Counted from the stretch's first letter, positions 18,309-27,610 are shown. The stretch: 64,000 nucleotides of DNA from JBFWNG01 sp050251195 (GCA_050251195.1 JBFWNG010000002.1:1-64000), one strand, 5' to 3'. Made by a program: numbers and translations. Notes: a model not told the origin generated them from the letters alone.

Positions 18309-19433
18309 ATGTCTTTTGAGAAAAAGGAAAGAAAACCGTTGAAGTTTGGTAGTTCCAACACTGTCGAAGAAATGTGCTTCGAGCCAAATCAGATTGATCT
18401 TGGGTCGGGACGATATGACCCTAGTTTGTCGGGGTCCGATATGGATAAGACCCAGGACGCTTTCTGGACGTCTTTTGATCGTGTTTTGTTTCTAAAACCG
18501 CTCGAAGTTATCACAAAGGTTCTGGAGGCTAACGGTTATGTGGCAAACTTCGAAAACGTTCTTGCTTGCCTCGATAGCTTAGCTTTTGGCGTAAAGGCTA
18601 AAGTTCTCAAGAACGATGCAGAGCATTTGAAGTCTGCGGAAGATTTTATTCACTGCGTGCAATTCAAGATGCCGTCCAAGCACAGATTGGGCGACCTTCT
18701 AGCAAAGTTTTACAAAGAGATCGAGAGTTACGAGTCGGAAATTGCCCGAGTCCAAAGCGAAGTGAAAAATAGTGGGCCAAGCGAAAGGCAGTTCAAAGAA
18801 GCCAGAGACGAACTCGCTCGGATTCGACAAGAAAACGAATTGCTCAAGCATCAGGTCGCTGAACTCTCCAAAGAACTCGGATCTCTAGAGAGATCGCGAG
18901 CAAGCTTGTCTAAGGTCATTGAACAAGAAAACATGCTGCCTTCTAACCTGAGGCTTGGACGTGTAAAAACCATACGACTGCGTGAACGATTGGTAACGAT
19001 TCGCTTTGGGCGAAAAACTGTCGACGTACCTTTATACCTTCTCCCAAAGTTCCCCAAAGAAGAAGCGCGATGCATTTTGCATTTTAATGAGAATGAGGTC
19101 GAAGGCGTTACTTTCTACGACGACGATGCCATCCCGTTTCAGACACGCTTAGCGAAGGTTCTCTATAAAACAAAACGTATCCTTCGATTGAGAGACGATT
19201 CTCGAAATGTGTGGAACGTGGATCTTCGAGTTGACCAGGAAAAGGTCTTGGCAAAAGCGGTAAAGCGCGGCGATCAGGTACTTGGATTTTTCTTTGAGGA
19301 TAAGTTGATAAAATTCGAACCATGTTATCATTCCGATCAAACTCTCTTCACGAAAAATATGAATGAAACTTTTGCGAAAAAAGACTTGGGAACGGACGAC
19401 CTTGATCAAGTTCGGAAGGAGATCGCTGTATGA
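18309..19433 (+). CDS. Coiled-coil protein, first gene of stator-helicase operon
   Basis: 374 residues, no signal peptide or membrane helix, so cytoplasmic. Residues about 1-40 look disordered; 45-130 are helical (FWTSFDRVLFLKPLEVITKVLEANGY); 135-205 form a charged coiled coil (heptads in DELARIRQENELLKHQVAEL); 210-374 look beta-rich (VKTIRLRERLVTIRFGRKTV). I recognise no family; it shows no EH-signature that would make it ZorC. The stop overlaps the next ATG by four bases (ATGA), so it is translationally coupled to the MotA-like gene. By position it may be an adaptor or sensor joining the motor to the helicase. No clear Shine-Dalgarno precedes the ATG. Confidence 0.7.
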   Translation: MSFEKKERKPLKFGSSNTVEEMCFEPNQIDLGSGRYDPSLSGSDMDKTQDAFWTSFDRVLFLKPLEVITKVLEANGYVANFENVLACLDSLAFGVKAKVLKNDAEHLKSAEDFIHCVQFKMPSKHRLGDLLAKFYKEIESYESEIARVQSEVKNSGPSERQFKEARDELARIRQENELLKHQVAELSKELGSLERSRASLSKVIEQENMLPSNLRLGRVKTIRLRERLVTIRFGRKTVDVPLYLLPKFPKEEARCILHFNENEVEGVTFYDDDAIPFQTRLAKVLYKTKRILRLRDDSRNVWNVDLRVDQEKVLAKAVKRGDQVLGFFFEDKLIKFEPCYHSDQTLFTKNMNETFAKKDLGTDDLDQVRKEIAV

Positions 19434-20212
19434 GAGGAAAGGCTGCCAAGAAGTACCTTGCCTACTCTAAGAAGGGGTTTGACCCGATCGCTTTGGGTGT
19501 TTGTTGTATTGTTATTGCGGCTATGGCCATCGCCGCAAAAAACAGCCAGGCAAAGGACTTTCTACTCGACATCAAAAGCTTGATCATAGTTGTTGGTGGC
19601 ACATTTGCTAGTCTACTATTTCAGTTTGACATCTTTTCTTTGATTGGAAGTTTGGGTTACGTTTTCCAATCAATATTGGGAACACCCGACAAGTATATTC
19701 AATTCATTCTTAGACAGCTCGACGAAGCCATCCTGAACAATATGGGTATGGCAGAGCTTAGAGAAGGCGAAACGCTCAATGGCGATATCTTAAACGATAT
19801 AGTTTACATGTATCGACAGGGCCTTCTTTATGAAGAAATAGAAGCGTTTGTTACGAACAGAATCTCAACAGAGTTTATTTCGCGACAGACCGCGGTCACG
19901 CTGCTCAAAAAGGCCTCCATCGTTGCTCCATCTATAGGGTTATTCGGTACGGTCTTGGGTTTGATTGGTGTTTTGAAGGGCCTAACCAACCCAGCCATGA
20001 TCGGGCCGTCGATGTCGCTAGCACTCATGACTACTGCATATGGGGCTGGCTTAGGATCCGTAATTTTCACGCCGCTCGCCGGTCGGCTGGAACATCACAA
20101 TGTCATCTTCATGGAAGTCCATAAGCAAATGATGACGAAGATTGGAGTTCTGTTGACTCGTGAGGAGCGAAAAACCGATTCGACGAATGAACCGAGGCTT
20201 GAAAGCGCATGA
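19430..20212 (+). CDS. MotA-type stator protein (MotA/ExbB/TolQ family)
   Basis: 260 residues with four membrane helices: about 18-38, 43-66, then the paired C-terminal helices in VAPSIGLFGTVLGLIGVLKGL and GPSMSLALMTTAYGAGLGSVIFTPLA. These last two carry the classic MotA signature around the conserved Pro. Between helices 2 and 3 is a charged cytoplasmic loop of about 85 residues. MotA forms a pentamer around a MotB dimer and converts ion flow to rotation. The length is that of a flagellar or gliding stator; ZorA of Zorya usually has a long cytoplasmic tail that is absent here. Coupled by ATGA overlaps to genes on both sides. No flagellar gene is nearby. Confidence 0.88.
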   Translation: MRGKAAKKYLAYSKKGFDPIALGVCCIVIAAMAIAAKNSQAKDFLLDIKSLIIVVGGTFASLLFQFDIFSLIGSLGYVFQSILGTPDKYIQFILRQLDEAILNNMGMAELREGETLNGDILNDIVYMYRQGLLYEEIEAFVTNRISTEFISRQTAVTLLKKASIVAPSIGLFGTVLGLIGVLKGLTNPAMIGPSMSLALMTTAYGAGLGSVIFTPLAGRLEHHNVIFMEVHKQMMTKIGVLLTREERKTDSTNEPRLESA

Positions 20213-20859
20213 AACTCCGCGAACTACAAAGCGCGCACGAGGTAGAAGATTCTAATGCTTTTTATATAAGCTTTAGTGACCTGATGGTTATTCTGTCGGT
20301 GTTCTTTGTCATGATGTTGAGTGTCAGCCGCGTCGACGTTGGGTCGTTTGAAAAGATAAAGACAGGTTTCACCGGCAGTACCAAGGGAACTCTCGTCGAA
20401 TTGGCCTCGGAGCTCCAAAATATAGTGGAAGGCGACCCGGGTGTTCCTGGAGTTGAGGTGCGGATGGCGGAAGACGGCGTGCGCCTCGACCTGGATACGG
20501 CAGCCCTTTTTGACACCGCGAGTGCGATTTTAAAACCTGGTGCGTTGGAACCCCTGGAGCCGATTCTGCAAAAGGTTCTAAAGACCAAATACGAGATTGA
20601 TGTTGAAGGTCACTCCGATGATCGTCCCTTTTATCGAAAGGGAAAGGAGGCAGGAGATGTTGAGACCAATTGGTCGTTGAGCGGGCGGAGGGCAAGCAGC
20701 GTGGTGTACCATCTGATGAAGATGGGATTCGATAAGTCTCGCGTCCGAATCGTCGGCTATGCTCAGACCAAGCCCAAAGTCGAAATCAAGTCTCTCAGGG
20801 GGTCTGCCCTGGAGAATGCCCGATCTAAAAACCGTCGCGTTTCGTTGTTGGTAAGGTGA
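20209..20859 (+). CDS. MotB-type stator protein with OmpA peptidoglycan-binding domain
   Basis: 216 residues. One N-terminal membrane helix (FSDLMVILSVFFVMMLSVS) carries Asp24, in the position of the ion-binding Asp of MotB (Asp32 in E. coli). A short linker or plug follows, then an OmpA-like domain from about residue 80: VEGHSDDRPF, TNWSLSGRRASSVVYHL and ENARSKNRRVSLLV, all expected of peptidoglycan-binding MotB C-termini. Together with the preceding gene it should make a complete inner-membrane stator anchored to the wall. The N-terminus before the helix is short and not strongly basic. It is followed four bases later by the helicase gene. Confidence 0.9.
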   Translation: MKLRELQSAHEVEDSNAFYISFSDLMVILSVFFVMMLSVSRVDVGSFEKIKTGFTGSTKGTLVELASELQNIVEGDPGVPGVEVRMAEDGVRLDLDTAALFDTASAILKPGALEPLEPILQKVLKTKYEIDVEGHSDDRPFYRKGKEAGDVETNWSLSGRRASSVVYHLMKMGFDKSRVRIVGYAQTKPKVEIKSLRGSALENARSKNRRVSLLVR

Positions 20860-20863
20860 GGCA

Positions 20864-23800
20864 ATGGCATTAGCGGATTTACTCAATTTACAGAACCCCG
20901 AGTCAGGAGTGACGAGCAAGGCAGATCGGCATCATAAATTCCGTATCCGCCGGATCAAGAACAGCCATGGCTTTGAATATTACCTTTTAGAAAACACTCA
21001 CAAGAATCAAGCGATCACGATTGGTCGTTCGCAACTCGACCGATTCCGTTCCGTCATTCGTGAACTTTCGACATTGGAAAATAAGGTCGATATTGACGTC
21101 AAGTTGCGGTTCAAGAACAAGGTTTATTACATATTCAAAACCAACTCGGACGCGCCTGATGAGATAATCATCCAAGAGATGACTCGGAGAGCTGATAGCA
21201 CAGGCTATCTAACCGTAGACCATTCTGCATTGAATAGCCTGACGGAGTTGCTCTTCAACCGTAAGTTGGAGCACCCGAACGACATTCTCGATAGAATTGT
21301 CGCCTACCACAAGTTGTTTCAGTTCACGTTCGTACAAGGTAGCGACAGTATCACAAGCGATTTGGCGTTGAGAAAGGATATCCTGTCGGAAGTAGCGAAT
21401 TATGTCCCATCTTCTCGTCGCGCTCTGTTGGCAGCGGAGAAGAAGCCAGAGGATGTCTCCGCGAATATTCCTATTCCAAAGAAAGTGGATCCCGAGAAAA
21501 AACAAAACCAAGCAGCCTTTAAGTCGCGACTAGCGGAAAAATCTGTGGAGAAGGCTTATCAAGTAGACTTCGATCTTCTCTTCAAGAGTTCAGAAGTAGA
21601 TAGCGGCAGCGTAAGTTACAAAGCTCTTGGCAGCAAGGATCGTAAGGGCAAGAGATTTTCTGAAAGTTCATTCCTTCTCCCAATCCATGCATCTGAAGTA
21701 AAGGGGTACAAGAATGTTCCCTTCCGCTGTGAGTTATCCAATGACGAAGTGAATTTTCTCAGAGACGCGTTCCTTGATGATCGAAGTACTGAAATCTATA
21801 TGGGCTTCGAGGTTCTCGAAGCGATTTTCAAGCGCAACGGCGCACTCAAGGTGTTCCGTTTTCCTCTTTATTACATGCGCGTGAATCTGAGGGAATCTAA
21901 CCGCGAGATCTTTATCGATCCTCCCAAAGACGATCGCGTTTACATCAATCATCTGGCTCTAGCAAATTTGGTAGAAGCGTTTTCTAAGTTGATCCCAGGC
22001 AAAGATCCTGTTCGGAGTTTCTTTGAAACGCTGCTTGCTCAGACGATGCAGATTGACGAACAGAACGGGCGTGTTTTTTTGGCGCGGAAGCTTCCTTTCA
22101 AAGAAGACATTTTCGCGAAAACCCGAGAAATATTTTTGGGCCAGCTTCATGAAAACGGCAAGGGCGGTATACTGGGCGGTTTGAAGATCATCGGTATCGA
22201 ATGCGATCTCGAATCTGTCTATTTATACAAATCTAAGAAAGTAAGTGCGCCGCTCGTGAGTGCTCTCGAAAAGGACCTCGACCTGATATCGGAAACTGCG
22301 CACGAAAAGCCGGATCGCTTCTATGGGTCGCTTTTAGGAAAATTTCTTACTCCCGAGGTAATTAGCAAGGCGAAAGAAGCCGAACCCAAGCTGTTCTGCC
22401 AGCGTCCATGGATTCCCGGTGCATTGGCGGGCAGTACAAGAACCTTGTTGCACAAGCTCAACAACCACAATCTGGTTTTGCTTGAGGGGCCTCCCGGAAC
22501 GGGCAAGACCTTCACGATTATGAACCTGTTTATTCACGCTGTATGCAATCGGAAACGCATTCTCATTGTCAGCGATCAACAGGCGGCAATTGACGCCCTC
22601 GTCGAGAAGCTTCTCGGATATTTTTTGGGTCGCGATCGTCAATCGCCTGAGAGCAAAAATCTTCGAACGCTTTGGCAAACAGCCGTTAAGGTAGTCAATC
22701 AGGTACCGGATTGGGAGGCTAATCTCCAGACTTGGATCAACCTTTTGCGAGACATGCTATCACTCGAACAATCTAAAGATATGAAATGGATCGATGACGA
22801 TCCTCAATTAGAAACCGAAATTACCAATATCGACAAGAAAATAAAATCGTTGAAACACGAGATCCAAGAAGTCCTCGAGAATCGTCAGTCCAAAAGTGCG
22901 GGATCAGAGATCGCGCCAAAGCATTTCCATGACACAACCGTCGCTGATATGGAATCCATGGTGTCGTTCGTAAGGGCCGTCGACGAGAAAAATCAAAAAT
23001 CGTTGTTGAAAACGCGTGGAATCGATTTCCTCCGAATGATGGAAAGATTTATTGCGGACAAGGAATACATTAGAAATTCAAAATGGAAAGATTTTTACTC
23101 CTTCTTCGCAATTCCCGAAGGTGAACTTCAGACAACCAAACGGACTATATCGGAAACGAAGACTTTTTTAGAGCAGTTCTTATACAAAAAGCCAAAAACC
23201 CAACGTGCAATGTTAGACATCGTCAACAAGGCGCCCGACAACGCTGTTACGCGTCATTTTTTGATGAAATGGAAAGCGCTATTCCCTAAGGACAGTCATG
23301 TCATCATCAAAATATTGCGATACATAAAGAGTCTGATGTTCTATCCGTTGAAAAACCATTTGTCGCAGATGTATCGCCTGGTTAAAAGACAGCATTATCT
23401 TCTTTCGCAAAGCGAATTTCTTGACGACGGCATCTGGTACCAAGTGAATTTAATTCACAAAGCAATGGATCCCAGCGACGTCAATCCCGCAACTCCACTT
23501 GTCATGGAAATTTGTAACGCGTTCCTACGCAAGCGCAAGGGTCAGGTCGACAGCCCGAAGGTGACTCGGTCGATCAATCAAGTCCTACAACAAATTGAAA
23601 ACCTTCATGAGCAACGAGCACAGATCGTGAAGAGGCGATTCACAATTGAGTTAGGGCGCGTTGCCAATAAGGTTTTCAAGTTTCACGAGAGGACGGGGAC
23701 GAGCCTTTTGACGAGTATTGCGGCTCTTCTCGACGACATCAAGGCACAGGGCACTTTGGATCAAGCCTGGGATCCTTTGATGAATTTACAGCAGAGATTG

Positions 23801-25186
23801 TTTGAGGCGTTCCCATTTTGGATTTGTCGAAAGCAGACTGTCCCGTTTCTTTTGCCGTGCGTCGAAAAAAGCTTCGATCTAGTGATCGTCGATGAGGCAA
23901 CGCAATGTCGGGTTGACGACGCCTTGGGGCTCCTCTTCCGTGGCGACAAATTGATGGTCGTTGGGGATGAAAAGCAAACGGTACTCGCCAAGAACTCTAC
24001 GATTGACGATTACTTGTTCCAGGAGTTCAACCTCGATGAACATTTGAGATCAACCCACGCAAGAGCGATTAAAGGCGGAGGGTCGAATATCTTTGCGTTG
24101 GTTAAGAACATTAAACAAGCGGCCGTGATGCTTGATGAGCATTACAGGTGTCCGCCGGAGATTATCCATTATTCCAACAAGTATGTTTACAACAACGAAC
24201 TGAAGATCATGAAGTGGACCATGAACGGAAGTCCGCAGTCAGTGCACGTTGACTATAGCGAGAAAGATGCGAAGACAGGCGGTAGACGAGGCAGCGGCAA
24301 ATATACAGGAATAGACACTGAAATGCTTGATCGATTCTTGGAGTACGTCAAGAAATCTGTTCACAGCATCGAGAAGGAAACAGGCGAAAAAATCGATATG
24401 GAGCAGGATGTTGCAATCTGCTATTTCCTGCTTAAAAACGAGCCGTACGTTAAAGACAAAAAGCCCGAGTTTTTGGCGGCGATAGATCGCGGCAACAACG
24501 TTCTGGACGGAGCAGGGGCTGCCTTGCAGGGAAAAGAGCGGGAGTATATGTTCTTTTACTGGGACATTGACCGCGGCAACATGATGGCCTTTAAGCAGGG
24601 TGATCAGCCGGACAAAAGAAAGGGAGAGCTGAACGTGCTCATGAGTCGTCCGAAACGAAGGGCCTATCATTACCTGCACAAGAGCTTTTCACAACTCGAC
24701 CACAATAAGGCGACGATTACGCATTTCCTATGGAATGCATTTAAGACTCAATCTATAAAGGAAAAATCACAACAGTTCGTGCAGCGCAAGCAACGGCCGA
24801 CGGACGAGATCGTAAATTGGCACCGCGGCAGCGGCCAGCTCATGGAGAAAATCTTCAAAGAAAGCCTGTTCAAAGGGAACGACAACATCATTCCTATGAA
24901 GAGCCAGTTTAGCGTCCGAGTCGGCAACCCGCACTACAAAGTAGATCTGATGTTTTTGCCGAAAAAACTAAAAACCGGTAAAGAACGCTCGCTCGGAGTC
25001 GTCGACCTCGCAACCTTTATGGATGAAGAGAACGCCGCAGCAAAAATAGTCGACTACTATTTCCAACTTAAACGCGCTGATCCCCCCGTCGATCCCGTCT
25101 TCATGTTTATGCATGAGCTAGTCAACGATAAGTCCGGCAGCTTTAAGGCAGCCCTCGCAAAACTCCAAGAACTCTACGAACTCTAA
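20864..25186 (+). CDS. Giant UPF1-like SF1 helicase with possible degenerate nuclease end
   Basis: 1440 residues. Residues 1-530 are of unknown fold. The helicase core has Walker A GPPGTGKT (542-549), Walker B VIVDEAT (1007-1013), motif III GDEKQ (1034-1038), motif IV YRCPPE (1094-1099), motif V LQGKERE (1221-1227) and motif VI NVLMSR (1257-1262), the pattern of SF1B (UPF1/DNA2-like) enzymes. A long helical insertion separates motifs I and II. The last 110 residues (YKVDLMF with Asp1361, then VVDLATF with Asp1381) recall the strands of a PD-(D/E)xK nuclease but lack the Lys, so activity is doubtful. ATG follows AAGGTGAGG four bases after the MotB-like stop. A helicase coupled to a MotAB pair suggests a membrane-anchored nucleic-acid motor, probably defence (inference). 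Confidence 0.87.
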   Translation: MALADLLNLQNPESGVTSKADRHHKFRIRRIKNSHGFEYYLLENTHKNQAITIGRSQLDRFRSVIRELSTLENKVDIDVKLRFKNKVYYIFKTNSDAPDEIIIQEMTRRADSTGYLTVDHSALNSLTELLFNRKLEHPNDILDRIVAYHKLFQFTFVQGSDSITSDLALRKDILSEVANYVPSSRRALLAAEKKPEDVSANIPIPKKVDPEKKQNQAAFKSRLAEKSVEKAYQVDFDLLFKSSEVDSGSVSYKALGSKDRKGKRFSESSFLLPIHASEVKGYKNVPFRCELSNDEVNFLRDAFLDDRSTEIYMGFEVLEAIFKRNGALKVFRFPLYYMRVNLRESNREIFIDPPKDDRVYINHLALANLVEAFSKLIPGKDPVRSFFETLLAQTMQIDEQNGRVFLARKLPFKEDIFAKTREIFLGQLHENGKGGILGGLKIIGIECDLESVYLYKSKKVSAPLVSALEKDLDLISETAHEKPDRFYGSLLGKFLTPEVISKAKEAEPKLFCQRPWIPGALAGSTRTLLHKLNNHNLVLLEGPPGTGKTFTIMNLFIHAVCNRKRILIVSDQQAAIDALVEKLLGYFLGRDRQSPESKNLRTLWQTAVKVVNQVPDWEANLQTWINLLRDMLSLEQSKDMKWIDDDPQLETEITNIDKKIKSLKHEIQEVLENRQSKSAGSEIAPKHFHDTTVADMESMVSFVRAVDEKNQKSLLKTRGIDFLRMMERFIADKEYIRNSKWKDFYSFFAIPEGELQTTKRTISETKTFLEQFLYKKPKTQRAMLDIVNKAPDNAVTRHFLMKWKALFPKDSHVIIKILRYIKSLMFYPLKNHLSQMYRLVKRQHYLLSQSEFLDDGIWYQVNLIHKAMDPSDVNPATPLVMEICNAFLRKRKGQVDSPKVTRSINQVLQQIENLHEQRAQIVKRRFTIELGRVANKVFKFHERTGTSLLTSIAALLDDIKAQGTLDQAWDPLMNLQQRLFEAFPFWICRKQTVPFLLPCVEKSFDLVIVDEATQCRVDDALGLLFRGDKLMVVGDEKQTVLAKNSTIDDYLFQEFNLDEHLRSTHARAIKGGGSNIFALVKNIKQAAVMLDEHYRCPPEIIHYSNKYVYNNELKIMKWTMNGSPQSVHVDYSEKDAKTGGRRGSGKYTGIDTEMLDRFLEYVKKSVHSIEKETGEKIDMEQDVAICYFLLKNEPYVKDKKPEFLAAIDRGNNVLDGAGAALQGKEREYMFFYWDIDRGNMMAFKQGDQPDKRKGELNVLMSRPKRRAYHYLHKSFSQLDHNKATITHFLWNAFKTQSIKEKSQQFVQRKQRPTDEIVNWHRGSGQLMEKIFKESLFKGNDNIIPMKSQFSVRVGNPHYKVDLMFLPKKLKTGKERSLGVVDLATFMDEENAAAKIVDYYFQLKRADPPVDPVFMFMHELVNDKSGSFKAALAKLQELYEL

Positions 25187-25192
25187 CCCGTA

Positions 25193-25546
25193 CCACCCAC
25201 CCGTCCCCCAATCCAATTATTGGGCGTCCGACTGTCCCCTAATACAATTCTTGGGCGTTCGACTGTCCCCTTATTTATTCATCAGTAATTATTGATAGTT
25301 TCATCGAAAGAGGGGTGGTTTGGGCTCATCGCCACTTCAGTGACCGACAACACCGGAACAGGCATCAGATCTGATCAGTGTAACGCCTCTAAAATGAAAT
25401 TTGCCGTCCACGGCATAATTACAGGAGGTTGCGAGGAGGTTGGCGGCTAAATGCGGGGACAGTCGAACGCCCAATAATTGGATTGGGGGACGGGTGGGTG
25501 GTGCTGGAATTGATTGAAGGGACAGTCGAACGCCCAGTAATTGGGA
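25193..25546. repeat. Inverted-repeat (MITE/REP-like) element
   Basis: A 47-bp sequence at 25193-25239 recurs as its reverse complement at 25455-25501 with one mismatch. A shorter related copy lies inside the left arm (25234-25270) and another outside the right arm (about 25519-25546), so four copies of a 37-bp unit (GTCCCC...GGGCG...GACTGTCCCC) form two inverted pairs around a 184-bp core. No gene fits inside. Together with the rest of 25187-25658, it fills a roughly 470-bp gap without a coding region. The architecture suits a non-autonomous mobile or RAYT-mobilised palindromic element; no transposase is in the window. Confidence 0.85.
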
Positions 25547-25658
25547 TGTATGGTTGGGGCGGATGATGGGTTGGATATTGTTGGAAATTTTGGGATTTTG
25601 GGGGGAGGGCTTAGAGGTCTTGCTAAATCTCTAGTAATTTGGTAGACATTTGCCTGTT

Positions 25659-26150
25659 ATGAACATTACGTCGAAAAGTCGCTATGCCCTGAAGATTATG
25701 ACCCACTTGGCTCACGCCGAGTTTGGAGCCATTGTGAAGCGGCACGAAATTGTGAAGGCGCAGCATATTCCAGAAAAGTATTTAGATCAAATCATTTCCA
25801 GGCTTCGGGTCGGTGGGTTTGTGCAAAGCGTCCGCGGAAGATCGGGCGGTTACTTGCTGCTTCATAGGGCCGATACGATCAAGGTTTGGGATATTTTTAA
25901 GGCGGTAGAAGATCATTTCTACCCTGTGCGTTGCGTTGACGGACACGAGGTACAACAGTGCGAGCTGTTCGACGTGTGTGAGACCAGAGAATCATGGAAA
26001 TATATCTATGATGCCATTAAAGGGACACTCGAGGATATGAGCCTTGAGTCCGTGATCAGATCCAAAACCGGAAACAAGATAAAGGCCGAAGGATTTGCGC
26101 TCGCGCAGCGCCAAAGGGATTTTGCAAATTTAACTCTTGGGCAGGGATAA
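25659..26150 (+). CDS. Rrf2-family Fe-S regulator of the suf operon
   Basis: 163 residues from ATG 25659 (MNITSKSRYAL, the usual Rrf2 opening); TTG 25650 would add three residues. Winged helix with YLDQIISRLRVGGFVQSVRGRSGGY. Three cysteines, C92, C101 and C107 (C-x8-C-x5-C), could hold a [2Fe-2S] cluster as in IscR/SufR-like sensors. It ends nine bases before sufB, so it very likely senses Fe-S status and controls the suf operon, including itself. The operator was not identified; a weak TTGCTA/TAGACA pair at 25620-25648 could be the promoter. Confidence 0.88.
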   Translation: MNITSKSRYALKIMTHLAHAEFGAIVKRHEIVKAQHIPEKYLDQIISRLRVGGFVQSVRGRSGGYLLLHRADTIKVWDIFKAVEDHFYPVRCVDGHEVQQCELFDVCETRESWKYIYDAIKGTLEDMSLESVIRSKTGNKIKAEGFALAQRQRDFANLTLGQG

Positions 26151-26159
26151 CCAAAAGCT

Positions 26160-27599
26160 ATGGCAGAGATAATTAATCATCTTACCAATAAGAAATATAA
26201 ATATGGGTTTTACACCGATATTGAAACCGATCAATTTCCAAAGGGTTTGAACGAGGAAGTTATCGGAAAGTTGTCAGAAATTAAAGGCGAACCGGAGTTC
26301 ATTCGCACATATCGTCTCAAAGCTTTTCGTCACTGGCAAAAACTGAAGGAGCCGCGGTGGGCAAAGTTGGATTACCCGGTTATCGACTATCAAGATATAA
26401 GATATTACTCGGCCCCCAAGCAAAAAGGCGACGGACCGAAGAGCCTTGATGAGGTCGATAAAGAAATTCTTGATACCTTCAACCGTTTGGGAATTCCGCT
26501 TGCAGAACAAAAACGCTTAACGGGTGTCGCGGTAGACGCGGTTTTCGACAGTGTTTCGGTAGGGACGACCCATAAAGAGATGTTGGCAGAACACGGTATC
26601 ATGTTTTGCTCTTTTTCCGAGGCGGTACGAGAGGCGCCCGAGTTGATCAAGAAATACCTCGGTTCGGTCGTTCCCTATAAAGACAATTTTTTCGCTGCTT
26701 TGAATGCAGCCGTCTTTTCCGATGGTTCATTTGTATATATACCCAAGAATGTCACTTGTCCCGTTGACCTCTCCACATACTTCCGGATCAACGCGGGAGA
26801 AACCGGCCAATTCGAACGAACGCTTATCGTTGCAGAGCCAGGCAGCAAAGTTAGCTATCTTGAAGGTTGCACGGCGCCTATGCGCGATACCAATCAGCTT
26901 CATGCGGCAGTCGTCGAACTCATTGCTATGGACAACGCGGAAATTAAATACTCCACGGTTCAAAACTGGTATGCCGGTGACGAGAACGGCAAAGGCGGCA
27001 TATTCAACTTTGTTACAAAACGAGGTCTTTGCAAGGGTAAAAACTCCCATATTTCCTGGACTCAGGTCGAAGCGGGATCTGCCATCACTTGGAAGTACCC
27101 CAGTGTTGTTCTGCAGGGCGACAACTCGAGAGGCGAGTTTTATTCTGTGGCATTGACCAACCATAAAATGCAGGCCGATACAGGTACCAAGATGATTCAC
27201 ATCGGCAAAAACACGACCAGTAGGATTATCTCAAAAGGAATTTCGGCAGATGAGTCGGTCAACAGTTATCGTGGGCAGGTAAGGATATCCGCATCGGCCG
27301 AGAATGCGCGCAACTACTCGCAATGTGATTCCATGTTGGTAGGCGGCAATTGTAAGGCCAATACCTTCCCGTATCTGGAAGTAAAGAACAAAACGGCCGT
27401 TGTGGAGCACGAGGCAACCACTTCGAAAATTAACGCGGATCAAATCTTCTACCTTAAGTCACGCGGCATTGACGACGAAGAAGCAGTGGGACTAATACTC
27501 AATGGTTTCTGTAAGGAAGTCTTTAAAGAACTCCCGCTCGAATTCTCGGTAGAGGCGGTCAAGTTGCTGGAAATGAAACTGGAAGATAGCATAGGTTAA
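26160..27599 (+). CDS. sufB: Fe-S cluster assembly protein SufB
   Basis: 479 residues, full family length. Hallmarks are SYLEGCTAPMRDTNQLHAAVVE with the conserved Cys in the beta-helix core, YSTVQNWYAGDENGKGGIFNFVTKRG, SNAD-type GDNSRGEFYSVALTN, and the C-terminal ESKTAVVEHEATTSKI-like stretch followed by LKSRGIDDEEA. SufB is the scaffold where the cluster is built in the SufBC2D complex in the cytoplasm. Second gene in the rrf2-sufBCDSU-nfu operon. Confidence 0.97.
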   Translation: MAEIINHLTNKKYKYGFYTDIETDQFPKGLNEEVIGKLSEIKGEPEFIRTYRLKAFRHWQKLKEPRWAKLDYPVIDYQDIRYYSAPKQKGDGPKSLDEVDKEILDTFNRLGIPLAEQKRLTGVAVDAVFDSVSVGTTHKEMLAEHGIMFCSFSEAVREAPELIKKYLGSVVPYKDNFFAALNAAVFSDGSFVYIPKNVTCPVDLSTYFRINAGETGQFERTLIVAEPGSKVSYLEGCTAPMRDTNQLHAAVVELIAMDNAEIKYSTVQNWYAGDENGKGGIFNFVTKRGLCKGKNSHISWTQVEAGSAITWKYPSVVLQGDNSRGEFYSVALTNHKMQADTGTKMIHIGKNTTSRIISKGISADESVNSYRGQVRISASAENARNYSQCDSMLVGGNCKANTFPYLEVKNKTAVVEHEATTSKINADQIFYLKSRGIDDEEAVGLILNGFCKEVFKELPLEFSVEAVKLLEMKLEDSIG

Positions 27600-27610
27600 C
27601 AAGGAGACAC

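Noticed and set aside
18309..25186. Classical Zorya type I, II or III
   Set aside because: No ZorC EH-signature, no Snf2-type ZorD, no HNH ZorE seen; the MotA is short. Listed instead as Zorya-like.
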